Shown here in pieces: positions 1 through 6,281 of a stretch of DNA of 6,304 bases (position 1 is the stretch's first letter; each line of letters begins with the position of its first letter). The notes below the pieces were generated by a model that was not told the origin of the DNA, ran no database searches, and saw nothing but the letters and a program-made list of their open reading frames with translations. Source of the stretch: Chloroflexota bacterium (GTDB taxonomy: Bacteria > Chloroflexota > UBA6077); NCBI GenBank assembly GCA_021806765.1, contig JAJZQR010000318.1, positions 1-6,304 of the forward strand, written 5' to 3'. The position numbers were made by a program, and so were the translations under genes.

Positions 1-4
1 TTCC

Positions 5-31
5 CTAGGTTGCAACTGGGAGTTGTCCTAG
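5..31. repeat. Imperfect inverted repeat upstream of the molybdoenzyme operon, possible operator
   Basis: The core is a perfect 5-bp inverted repeat, CAACT-GGG-AGTTG (13-25). It is flanked by outer arms CTAGG (5-9) and CCTAG (27-31) with unequal spacers of 3 and 1 bases. The repeat ends directly at the proposed -35 hexamer (32-37), where a regulator could act. There is no T-run after it, so an intrinsic terminator of an upstream gene is unlikely. An operator role is inference. Confidence 0.3.
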
Positions 32-60
32 TTGTCCCTCCTACCTGTTTCCCCTATCCT
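32..60 (+). promoter_or_regulatory. Candidate sigma70-type promoter of the molybdoenzyme operon
   Basis: TTGTCC (32-37) and TATCCT (55-60) are separated by 17 bp, each matching 4 of 6 bases of the sigma70 consensus. Transcription would begin near 67, giving a leader of about 60 nt before the ATG at 130. The boxes are only moderate, consistent with a promoter needing an activator. It is the best-spaced pair I found in the 129 bases before the first gene, but the call rests on pattern matching alone. Confidence 0.35.
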
Positions 61-70
61 TAACGCGATG

Positions 71-94
71 TTGGGGCATGGCGTTGTGCTCCAA
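71..94 (+). promoter_or_regulatory. Hairpin in the predicted 5' leader of the operon
   Basis: TTGGGGCA (71-78) pairs with TGCTCCAA (87-94) through 8 bp including one G-U wobble, around an 8-nt loop. It begins a few bases after the transcription start predicted from the promoter at 32-60 and ends well before the Shine-Dalgarno at 118-124. It could stabilise the 5' end of the mRNA or be a regulatory site. It is not followed by a T-run, so it is not a classical attenuator. Confidence 0.3.
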
Positions 95-129
95 GACGTC
101 GTTGTCATTGCTACATCAAGGAGGATGCC

Positions 130-1044
130 ATGACTAGTGAGAGTCAACGGACCACATTGGCCATTGAAGGCCGGACCGAGGTGGCTCGCCGAAACTTCCT
201 GCAGAAGTTAGCCGGCGCGGTCGTGGGCGGGCTATTGGTGCCGGCGGTGATCGGCGAGGTGGCTCGCGCCGCGCCGGTCGCCCAGCCACAGCCCGCCGAA
301 CCCCTGGCCGAAATTCCTGCCGTACCTGCTCCATCAGCTGGAGAGAACCCGATTGTCAGGATGATGGAGGACCTCCAGCGAGCTCTGAAGAAACCGGTGG
401 AGCAGCGCCGCTGGACCATGGTTGTGGATCTGCGCAAGTGCCTGGGCTGTCAGGGTTGCACCATCGCCTGCATCACCGAGAACAAGCTGCCACCTGGGAT
501 TGCCTACCGGCCGGTAATCACCGAGACCACAGGTACCTTTCCCAACGTCTCGCGCAATTTCGTTCCGCGGCCCTGCATGCAGTGCGAGAACCCACCCTGC
601 GTGGGAGTGTGTCCGGTAAAGGCTACCTACAGGCGGCCCGACGGAATAGTGGCCGTCAACTACGACCAGTGCATCGGGTGTCGCTACTGCATCACGGCCT
701 GTCCCTATTCCGCCCGGTCCTTCGACAGCGGCTTCTTCTACCACGATCTTGCAGGCGGAGTTGCACAACCTTATGAGGCTCTCCCCTCGCCTGAGTACAA
801 GCAGGCGCGGGTGCGCGTCCAAGGCGACTCTCCCGTCGGCAACGCCCGCAAGTGCCACTTCTGTATCCACCGCACCGAGGCCGGTGAGCTTCCTGCCTGC
901 GTTCTCTCGTGCTTCGGAAAGGCCACCTACTTCGGCGACCGGAACGACGACCGTTCCCTCGTGGCTCAGCTCCTGTCCAGGGCTAATGCCACGCGCCTGA
1001 AGGAGGAGTTGGGCACCAAACCGAACGTTTACTACTTAGCGTAG
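130..1044 (+). CDS. Tat-exported four-cluster [4Fe-4S] electron-transfer subunit of a molybdoenzyme
   Basis: This 304-residue protein is the electron-wiring subunit of a CISM complex, of the DmsB/PsrB/TtrB type. It should pass electrons between the NrfD membrane subunit and the catalytic subunit encoded next. An N-terminal Tat signal shows R20-R21-N-F-L followed by a hydrophobic stretch (about 27-41) and a possible AxA cleavage site at 45-47. A Pro/Ala-rich linker (about 48-72) follows. Four cysteine quartets are visible: C104/C107/C110/C114, C149/C152/C157/C161, C181/C184/C187/C191 and C242/C245/C257/C261. All 16 cysteines are present, so four [4Fe-4S] clusters are expected and none looks converted to [3Fe-4S]. 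The ATG at 130 is set by a strong AAGGAGG at 118-124. It is the first gene of the operon, 10 nt ahead of the catalytic gene. Family assignment is secure; the exact complex is not identified. Confidence 0.93.
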   Translation: MTSESQRTTLAIEGRTEVARRNFLQKLAGAVVGGLLVPAVIGEVARAAPVAQPQPAEPLAEIPAVPAPSAGENPIVRMMEDLQRALKKPVEQRRWTMVVDLRKCLGCQGCTIACITENKLPPGIAYRPVITETTGTFPNVSRNFVPRPCMQCENPPCVGVCPVKATYRRPDGIVAVNYDQCIGCRYCITACPYSARSFDSGFFYHDLAGGVAQPYEALPSPEYKQARVRVQGDSPVGNARKCHFCIHRTEAGELPACVLSCFGKATYFGDRNDDRSLVAQLLSRANATRLKEELGTKPNVYYLA

Positions 1045-1054
1045 GAGGCAGAGC

Positions 1055-3841
1055 ATGAACGAGAACGAGATCAGTCGACGAGACTTCCTGAAGATCGGCG
1101 GCCTTACTGCCGGAGCCCTGGCAGGGGTCGCCTCCGGAACCGTTACCTTCCGCACACTGGAAAGCGCGGAGGCGGCGAGGCTCGCCGCCGCTGCCCCTCA
1201 GGTTAAATACACGGCCGACGTCATGTGTCCCGCCGAGTGCGGCCTAGCGGTGCGGGTTGACAACGGAATCGCCTCGGCGATCTACGGAAACCCCTACTGC
1301 CCCATGAACGCTGGCGCGGTCTGCGCTAAGGGCGCGAGCGGACTCCAGATGGTCTACAACCCCAACCGGATCAAGTATCCGATGATCCGTGTGGGCGAGC
1401 GGGGCGAGGGCAAGTTCAAGCGGGTGAGCTGGGACGAAGCTATCGGCTACGTAGCCGACAAGCTCACGGCCATCAAGAAGAAGTATGGTCCCGAGTCGGT
1501 GATCATGGACGCGGGGGATATCACCGACCGCGACACCTACTGGCGGCTTTTCTTCGCCTTCGGAACTCCCCACTGTACGGAGCACGGCTCCATCTGCGAC
1601 ACGCCTCGCAGACATGGCCCCAGGATTATGCTAGGCGGCAAGCGCATAGAGCCGGACATCATGCGACCGCTGCTCGTCCGCCAGCCCGACGGGAGCCTGA
1701 AGAACGACTACACTTACAAGACGCGGCTCATCATCTACGCCGGCTGGAACCCCTTCACGGCGACCCGCATCCCTTATGAATCCAGGGGAACGGTGGAGGC
1801 AAAGCTTGCGGGGGCTAAGATTATCGTCGTCGACCCCGCGCTTTCCAACACGGCCTCCAAAGCTGACCAGTGGATACCCATCCGCCCCGGGACCGACGCC
1901 GACTTATTCGCCGCTATGCTACGCTACATCCTCGAACAGGACAACCAGAACGACCCGTTCCGACGCTATATCGACTGGTCGTTCGAGGAGTACAGCCAGG
2001 GCTGGGACGACTTCCTGGCCGCCTTCAAGTCTTGGTGGGACAAGAAGGATCCTGTCAACAACCTGAACTACTTCTCTCTCGAGTGGGCCGCCCAGCGCAC
2101 CGACATCTCGGCGGACAAGATAGCCGAGCTCGCCCACACTTTCGGTATCACCAAGCCGGCCGCCCTCATCTGGGGTATGAACGGCACCGGCCATCACTAC
2201 AACGGCTACCTTCCGTCAATCATCGGGACCGCTCTAAACATCATCACCGGCAACTTCGACGTTCCTGGCGGGGCTATCGATACGGAGCTCACTAAGTCCG
2301 ACAAGGGCGGCAGCTCCACCGGCAAGCAGTTCCTCACCCGCAAGGTGAAGCGTGTGGTGAACGGCAAGGAAGTGGAGGGCGAGCAGGACAAGCTCCACAT
2401 GGACTACTTCGGCGACTGGCCCTCGGCCTGGGACGACGTGGTGGGAGATTATCCTCGTCGCTTCATGGAGGGCGTGACGCTTCAGCAAGGACCCTTCCGC
2501 GGTCACCGGTATCCTATCAAAGGATATATCCTCCGGACCGGCAACTCGGTGATCACGGGCTCCAATACTCAAGAGTGGGTGAAAGCCCTCACAATGAAGG
2601 AGGGTAACGACTATAAGGTCGAGCTCGTCGTCTACGTCGATACTCCTCTGCTCGAGAGCGGTCTGTACGCCGACGTGATCCTGCCCGAAGCGTCGTATCT
2701 GGAGCGGATGAGCCTCTCTGACATCTATCCCTCCCACCCGCTGATCTACCTTCGGGACTTCGTCATCGACAAGCAGCACGAGTCCAAGACGCCGTACGAA
2801 ATCATGCAGCTGCTAGCCAAAGCGCTGATCGACCGGGGGGATGCGGACGTCAAGGCTGCGGACTTCACGGAGAAATACAAGAAGGAGGAGGACTTCTGGG
2901 ACGAGGCCCTGGCTGGAGCTCCGGGCAAGCCCAATTCGGGACTTGTGCGCCCGTACCCGCAGTATCCCGAGGGCTACAAGATCCTGGGCACCCCGGAGTC
3001 GCTGGAAGCCGGGCGGGTGAAGGTCGACGCCGAGAAGAAGGAGATCAAGGGCGAGCCCGTCACGGTGAAGTGGCTGCGCGAAAACCACGGCATCGCCGTC
3101 TGGCCTATGTCCTATTACCGGTACAAGGGAGGCGGGATACTGAAGACCGGCAGCAAGAAGGTGGAGTTCGTCTTCAAGGCTTACGACAAGTACAACAAGC
3201 TGATCGACGAGAGCGGCAGCGTACCCCCCGCGCTCAAGGAGTTGGGCTGGGACCGCTATCCCAAGAGCTTTTACTGGTTCGAGACGAAGTGGAACCCTTA
3301 CACCAACCCGGCCTACGCCAAGTACAAAGACGAATTTCCGTTCCAGGTGATCACAGGACGGATCCATCATGCCATGTCCGGCACGCAGTCAGTCGACTGG
3401 TTGGGGCGCATCCGCTCGGAGGACCTCTGGTATCCCCTGAACGACGACGTGACCGTGGACGAGGTGCTTGTCGGCAGCGATGGGCCGAAGGCGACAGGGC
3501 GCAAGCTGCGTATCCCAAAAGGGACTTGGTCCGTCGGCGTCGTCCAGATGAACGCCTCCGACGCGGCGAGACTGAAGCTGAATACGGGCGACCTCATCGA
3601 ATTGGAGACGCCTTACGGAACCAAGACCCGCGGCAAGGTGAACGCGGTCCAGACCATCCGTCCCGGCACCCTTCGCATCGCCTTCGGCGGCGGCGGCCGG
3701 TTTAGCCCGGGCCTCGGCTGGACCTATTACTTCAAGGATATCACGCCGGATGCTAATATGCTCACCGATCCGAGGACGCTTTCTCCGATCATGGGCCAGC
3801 CCGGCTACTGTGACATCCTGGTCAAAGTGAAGAAGGTCTAG
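1055..3841 (+). CDS. Tat-exported molybdopterin (bis-MGD) oxidoreductase catalytic subunit
   Basis: This 928-residue protein is the catalytic subunit of a DMSO reductase-superfamily enzyme, probably a respiratory oxidoreductase on the outer face of the membrane. The Tat signal has R8-R9-D-F-L-K and a short hydrophobic region (15-30). The Fe-S domain follows at about 50-93, with C58-X3-C62-X27-C90-A-K-G. The canonical first cysteine, expected at 55, is Asp, and an extra Cys82 is present. The molybdopterin domain follows. In HGSIC (177-181), C181 is the likely molybdenum ligand, with D182 beside it. YADVILPEASYLER (538-551) is a typical family motif. The C-terminal dinucleotide-binding domain spans about 761-925 (FPFQVITGR at 761-769). 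Length and partners fit the PsrA/PhsA/TtrA/ArrA/SrdA group; polysulfide, thiosulfate, tetrathionate, arsenate, selenate or another substrate cannot be told apart here. The ATG at 1055 follows AGGAGG (1043-1048), which overlaps the preceding stop codon. Confidence 0.92.
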   Translation: MNENEISRRDFLKIGGLTAGALAGVASGTVTFRTLESAEAARLAAAAPQVKYTADVMCPAECGLAVRVDNGIASAIYGNPYCPMNAGAVCAKGASGLQMVYNPNRIKYPMIRVGERGEGKFKRVSWDEAIGYVADKLTAIKKKYGPESVIMDAGDITDRDTYWRLFFAFGTPHCTEHGSICDTPRRHGPRIMLGGKRIEPDIMRPLLVRQPDGSLKNDYTYKTRLIIYAGWNPFTATRIPYESRGTVEAKLAGAKIIVVDPALSNTASKADQWIPIRPGTDADLFAAMLRYILEQDNQNDPFRRYIDWSFEEYSQGWDDFLAAFKSWWDKKDPVNNLNYFSLEWAAQRTDISADKIAELAHTFGITKPAALIWGMNGTGHHYNGYLPSIIGTALNIITGNFDVPGGAIDTELTKSDKGGSSTGKQFLTRKVKRVVNGKEVEGEQDKLHMDYFGDWPSAWDDVVGDYPRRFMEGVTLQQGPFRGHRYPIKGYILRTGNSVITGSNTQEWVKALTMKEGNDYKVELVVYVDTPLLESGLYADVILPEASYLERMSLSDIYPSHPLIYLRDFVIDKQHESKTPYEIMQLLAKALIDRGDADVKAADFTEKYKKEEDFWDEALAGAPGKPNSGLVRPYPQYPEGYKILGTPESLEAGRVKVDAEKKEIKGEPVTVKWLRENHGIAVWPMSYYRYKGGGILKTGSKKVEFVFKAYDKYNKLIDESGSVPPALKELGWDRYPKSFYWFETKWNPYTNPAYAKYKDEFPFQVITGRIHHAMSGTQSVDWLGRIRSEDLWYPLNDDVTVDEVLVGSDGPKATGRKLRIPKGTWSVGVVQMNASDAARLKLNTGDLIELETPYGTKTRGKVNAVQTIRPGTLRIAFGGGGRFSPGLGWTYYFKDITPDANMLTDPRTLSPIMGQPGYCDILVKVKKV

Positions 3842-3842
3842 T

Positions 3843-4502
3843 ATGGCCATGCACGAATCATTGCAGAGACGTACTCTGTTGTATGCACTTCTGGCTCGAC
3901 TCTACACCTATCCGTTGGACGAGCGGCTTATGGAAGCCCTGGCCGCCCTGCGACTGGATGAGGCGCCGGCTGAGTTGGAGGAGGCCCTCGGCCAAATGCA
4001 GGAGGTAGCCGCTAGCTTCACGCCGGCCGAAATCGAGGTGCTGCGCGTCGAGGCAACCCGGCTCTTCGACGGGCCGGGCAAGCCCATGGCGCCGCCTTAC
4101 GCCTCATTCTACCTCCACGGGAGACTGATGGGCCCGCCCGCCGCGTCGGCGTATCGGTTCTATCTCGCCCATAGCGCCCTGCCGAATTCTGACGGGCGAG
4201 TGGCTCCCGATCACCTGGCTCTGGAGCTGGGCTTCCTGCGCTATCTGGCGGCGAGAGCTGAGCGAGCTGCAACTAAAGGAAGGTCGGACGAGGTTGAAGA
4301 GAGCCTGCGGGCCTCCCGGAAGTTCGTGGAGGGGCACCTCCTGACTTGGATAGATCGTTTTGCCGAAGACGTGGTGCGCGGCGCGAACAGCGCCTTCTTC
4401 GTCGGGCTTGCCCGGTTCACCCTGGCAACCCTGGAGTGGGACAGGCGGTGGCTGGAGGCGCTGGAGACTGAGCACATACACATGGAAGGAGTACATCGGT
4501 GA
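3843..4502 (+). CDS. TorD/DmsD-family molybdoenzyme maturation chaperone
   Basis: This 219-residue, mostly helical protein is a cytoplasmic chaperone of the TorD family. Such proteins bind the catalytic apoprotein, often its Tat signal, and hold it until the molybdenum cofactor is inserted and export can proceed. The family's conserved stretches are visible: RLFDGPGKPMAPPYASFY (about 73-90) and the D-H-L-A-x-E-x-x-F motif at 123-131. A C-terminal helical segment resembles FxxxHLLxWxxxFA, as in other members. It has no signal peptide or membrane segment. The start at 3843 lies one base after the catalytic gene's stop and 6 nt after AAGAAGG (3830-3836). A second in-frame ATG at 3849 is possible but less well spaced. 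The gene ends in a 4-base overlap with the NrfD gene. Being placed directly after the catalytic gene, it is most likely that enzyme's dedicated chaperone. Confidence 0.88.
   Translation: MAMHESLQRRTLLYALLARLYTYPLDERLMEALAALRLDEAPAELEEALGQMQEVAASFTPAEIEVLRVEATRLFDGPGKPMAPPYASFYLHGRLMGPPAASAYRFYLAHSALPNSDGRVAPDHLALELGFLRYLAARAERAATKGRSDEVEESLRASRKFVEGHLLTWIDRFAEDVVRGANSAFFVGLARFTLATLEWDRRWLEALETEHIHMEGVHR
4486..4491 (+). promoter_or_regulatory. Shine-Dalgarno that fixes the GTG start of the NrfD gene
   Basis: AAGGAG lies 7 nt before the GTG at 4499, inside the end of the chaperone gene. It supports GTG rather than a later ATG as the start and, with the overlapping GTGA, suggests translational coupling between the two genes. 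Confidence 0.6.
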
Positions 4503-5674
4503 GAACTGCAGAGAAAATCTTGTGGATCTTGGGCATAGCCGGCTTCCTCCTCGGCGCCATCGGACTGGTGCAGCGGGCCAGTTCGGGCCACGTGGCGGCC
4601 GGTTATGGCACATATGTGCCCTGGGGACTATGGGTGGCTATGTACGCTATGCTGGTGGGCATGGCGGCGGGGGCGTTCCTGCTGGCGGCGGTGACCTACG
4701 GCTTTGGGATACGGAGCCTCGTTCCAGTGGCCCGTCCCGCCCTTCTGGTCTCGCTGGCGAGCTTCGCCGGTGGGATGCTCGCTATCTGGCTCGACCTCGG
4801 GCATCCCCTCAGGGCCTGGAAGCTGATGCTCAACACGGGGTTTAGTTCGGTAATGGGCTGGATGGCATGGTTCTACCTAGCCTACATCGTCGTGCTAGGC
4901 CTGCTCGTGTGGCGGACGGCCGTGCTGGGAGAAAAGCAGACGGGCATTGTACGGGGCCTAGGGCTGGTGGGCATCCCGCTGGCCCTGGCCCTCGGCGGCG
5001 GTGAAGGCGCACTGTTCGGCGTACTGGGCGCACGGCCCTTCTGGCATTCGGGACTGACTCCGGTGATGTTCATACTGGAGGGGCTCCTCTCCGGCGCGGC
5101 CTTGGTCACCTTCGTAGTGGTGGTCCTGCAGCTCGTCGAGGAGAGGACCGGCCAACTGATGGGACGCATCGTCCTCGGGTTGCTCGCCCTGTTTATCGTG
5201 TTCGAGTGGGCGGAGGTATCCATAGGTTACTACGCCTCGATCCCCGCTTACGCGGAGAGTCTGCGACTGGTGCTCTTTGGGGAGTACGCCTGGGTGTTCT
5301 GGGGGGTCCACCTTGGATTGGGCGTCGCCGTACCGCTGGTGTTCCTGCTGGTCGCTGCCCGTAGCAAGGGTATGGTGGCACTGGCGGCGGCACTGATCGC
5401 CGTTACGGCGCTGACCACCAAGCTGAACCTGGTGATCCCCGGCCTCGCCGTCCCCGAGTTCGAGGGGCTGCGAGATGCCTACACGGGACCCGGGCTCTCC
5501 TTCCAGTATTTCCCTACGACCATGGAGTGGTTGGTGGGTCTTTGGATCGCCGCCGTCGCCGGGCTGGTGTTCCTGGCAACATACAGGATTGCTGGTAAGC
5601 TGGCGGCGAGACCGGAGGCAAGAGGCGAGCCAGCAGGAACCAGGGCATCAGACAAGCTGGCGCTGCAAGGATAG
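4499..5674 (+). CDS. NrfD/PsrC-family quinone-interacting membrane anchor subunit
   Basis: This 391-residue integral membrane protein belongs to the NrfD/PsrC family, the heme-free membrane subunits that exchange electrons and protons with the quinone pool in CISM complexes. I count about ten hydrophobic segments, near residues 7-25, 43-68, 79-97, 118-139, 152-170, 188-212, 222-240, 262-285, 291-310 and 345-364. Family-like stretches include YVPWGLWVAMY (39-49), in the region where PsrC relatives carry PWG, GEYAWVFWG (261-269), and QYFPTTMEWLVG (336-347) just before the last helix. A polar tail of about 25 residues ends the protein. It starts with GTG in a GTGA overlap with the chaperone's stop. 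As last gene of the operon it supplies the membrane partner of the two exported subunits and replaces any cytochrome b, of which there is no sign. The direction of electron flow is not determined by the sequence. Confidence 0.9.
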   Translation: MRTAEKILWILGIAGFLLGAIGLVQRASSGHVAAGYGTYVPWGLWVAMYAMLVGMAAGAFLLAAVTYGFGIRSLVPVARPALLVSLASFAGGMLAIWLDLGHPLRAWKLMLNTGFSSVMGWMAWFYLAYIVVLGLLVWRTAVLGEKQTGIVRGLGLVGIPLALALGGGEGALFGVLGARPFWHSGLTPVMFILEGLLSGAALVTFVVVVLQLVEERTGQLMGRIVLGLLALFIVFEWAEVSIGYYASIPAYAESLRLVLFGEYAWVFWGVHLGLGVAVPLVFLLVAARSKGMVALAAALIAVTALTTKLNLVIPGLAVPEFEGLRDAYTGPGLSFQYFPTTMEWLVGLWIAAVAGLVFLATYRIAGKLAARPEARGEPAGTRASDKLALQG

Positions 5675-5820
5675 CAGGGCGAGTTAGGTCGCCAACCACA
5701 AGATCAGGTGGGCCCAGTTGCGTTCTTGCTCGGAAGCGCTGACGCGGCCGGGCCCATTCCGCCTTCGGGAGACAAACACCTCCACTTCTGGATGTTATCG
5801 ATCCTCCTAGCTCACTGACG
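5675..5820. other. Intergenic stretch after the operon, no gene seen
   Basis: No credible coding region is visible. GGCGA (5678-5682) and TCGCC (5689-5693) can form a 5-bp stem with a 6-nt loop right after the stop codon, but no T-run follows, so it is at best a weak terminator. GGGCCCA occurs twice (5710-5716 and 5750-5756), each copy centred on a GGGCCC palindrome, so the copies could also pair with one another at long range. I see no tRNA or other RNA gene. Confidence 0.5.
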
Positions 5821-5827
5821 GCTGCTC

Positions 5828-5857
5828 TTGACAACGTGACACAAGCGCAGGTATCAT
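5828..5857 (+). promoter_or_regulatory. Strong sigma70-type promoter of the ArsR-family regulator
   Basis: TTGACA (5828-5833) is a perfect -35 box and TATCAT (5852-5857) matches 5 of 6 bases of the -10 consensus, with an 18-bp spacer. Transcription should start near 5864, giving a leader of about 34 nt. The -10 box touches the palindrome beginning at 5856, so repressor binding there would block initiation. Confidence 0.7.
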
Positions 5858-5879
5858 ATCATTAATCCGTGATATATCA
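5856..5879. promoter_or_regulatory. Candidate ArsR/SmtB-family operator
   Basis: ATATCA (5856-5861) and TGATAT (5870-5875) form a perfect 6-bp inverted repeat around an 8-bp spacer. A second ATATCA (5874-5879) makes TGATATATCA (5870-5879), a perfect 10-bp palindrome. AT-rich inverted repeats overlapping the -10 or start site are typical of ArsR/SmtB operators. The site lies between the promoter and the regulator's own start, which suggests autoregulation. Which of the two overlapping dyads is used cannot be told from sequence. Confidence 0.6.
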
Positions 5880-5897
5880 ATACGTTGGGGGTAGCCT

Positions 5898-6242
5898 ATG
5901 CCGGTCGTTGCTAATGCTCAAGCCATCGGCCTCAAAGCCAAGCTCTTTCGCGGCTTTTCCGACCCTTCCCGTCTGTCGATTGTCGACGCGCTGCGTGGCG
6001 GTCCCCTGACCGTCACCGAGATCGTCGAGGCCACCGGCCTGAGCCAGTCGAACGTTTCCAACCACCTCAGTTGTCTGCGCGAGTGTGGACTGGTCACCTG
6101 CGAACAAGAGGGGCGCTACGTTCGCTATCAATTGAGCGATGCGCGGGTCGCCACGATTCTTGGCCTTGCCGAGGGCCTGCTGGCAGACGTGGCAAAGGGC
6201 GTTTACGAATGCACCCGCTACAGCTCTCCTGAGGAAGCCTGA
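5898..6242 (+). CDS. cmtR: ArsR/SmtB-family metal-sensing repressor, CmtR type (Cd/Pb)
   Basis: This 114-residue winged-helix protein belongs to the ArsR/SmtB family of metal-released repressors. The recognition region reads SQSNVSNHLSCLRECGLV (49-66) and is followed by the wing, EGRYVRYQL (71-79). C59 and C63 lie in the DNA-recognition helix and C105 in the C-terminal tail. These correspond in order and spacing to Cys57, Cys61 and Cys102, the Cd(II)/Pb(II) ligands of Mycobacterium tuberculosis CmtR. There is no CVC motif of the ArsR As(III) type near helix 3, and no N-terminal cysteine as in CadC. C68 is an additional cysteine. The ATG at 5898 is preceded by a modest GGGGG (5887-5891). It has its own promoter and operator, and its stop lies 39 nt before the next start. 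Family is secure; Cd/Pb specificity is inferred from the cysteine pattern. Confidence 0.85.
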   Translation: MPVVANAQAIGLKAKLFRGFSDPSRLSIVDALRGGPLTVTEIVEATGLSQSNVSNHLSCLRECGLVTCEQEGRYVRYQLSDARVATILGLAEGLLADVAKGVYECTRYSSPEEA

Positions 6243-6270
6243 CTGTGGCAAGTGACCAAGAGGTGCGTCG

Positions 6271-6276
6271 AGGAGG
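6271..6276 (+). promoter_or_regulatory. Shine-Dalgarno of the next, truncated gene
   Basis: AGGAGG sits 5 nt before an ATG at 6282. It is the main evidence that a new gene begins there, and it resembles the site before the catalytic gene (AGGAGGCAGAG followed by ATG or CATG). Confidence 0.55.
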
Positions 6277-6281
6277 CAGAG

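Noticed and set aside
334..870. Minus-strand open frame of 178 codons
   Set aside because: It lies wholly opposite the Fe-S subunit gene, whose 16 cysteines and Tat signal are unmistakable. Long antisense frames are expected in GC-rich DNA, and this translation shows no recognisable domain.
2234..2779. Minus-strand open frame of 181 codons
   Set aside because: It is opposite conserved parts of the catalytic gene, with no family motif and no convincing ribosome site. It is a shadow of codon bias.
2813..3370. Minus-strand open frame of 185 codons
   Set aside because: It is rich in Val, Leu and Arg, as is usual for antisense reading of GC-rich genes, and fully covered by the catalytic gene.
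4104..4613. Minus-strand open frame of 169 codons across the chaperone/NrfD junction
   Set aside because: The plus-strand genes here have clear family motifs and a coupled stop/start. The antisense product is Pro/Arg/Ser-rich with no recognisable fold.
130..5674. Assignment as an arsenate reductase or arsenite oxidase operon because an ArsR-family gene is nearby
   Set aside because: The regulator has the Cd/Pb cysteine pattern, not the arsenic CVC motif, and its own promoter. The catalytic subunit lacks the standard ArrA cysteine motif. Proximity alone does not support arsenic chemistry.
5514..5834. Minus-strand open frame of 106 codons reaching into the intergenic gap
   Set aside because: About half lies opposite the NrfD gene. 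The intergenic half shows no motif, and I see no promoter or ribosome site for it.
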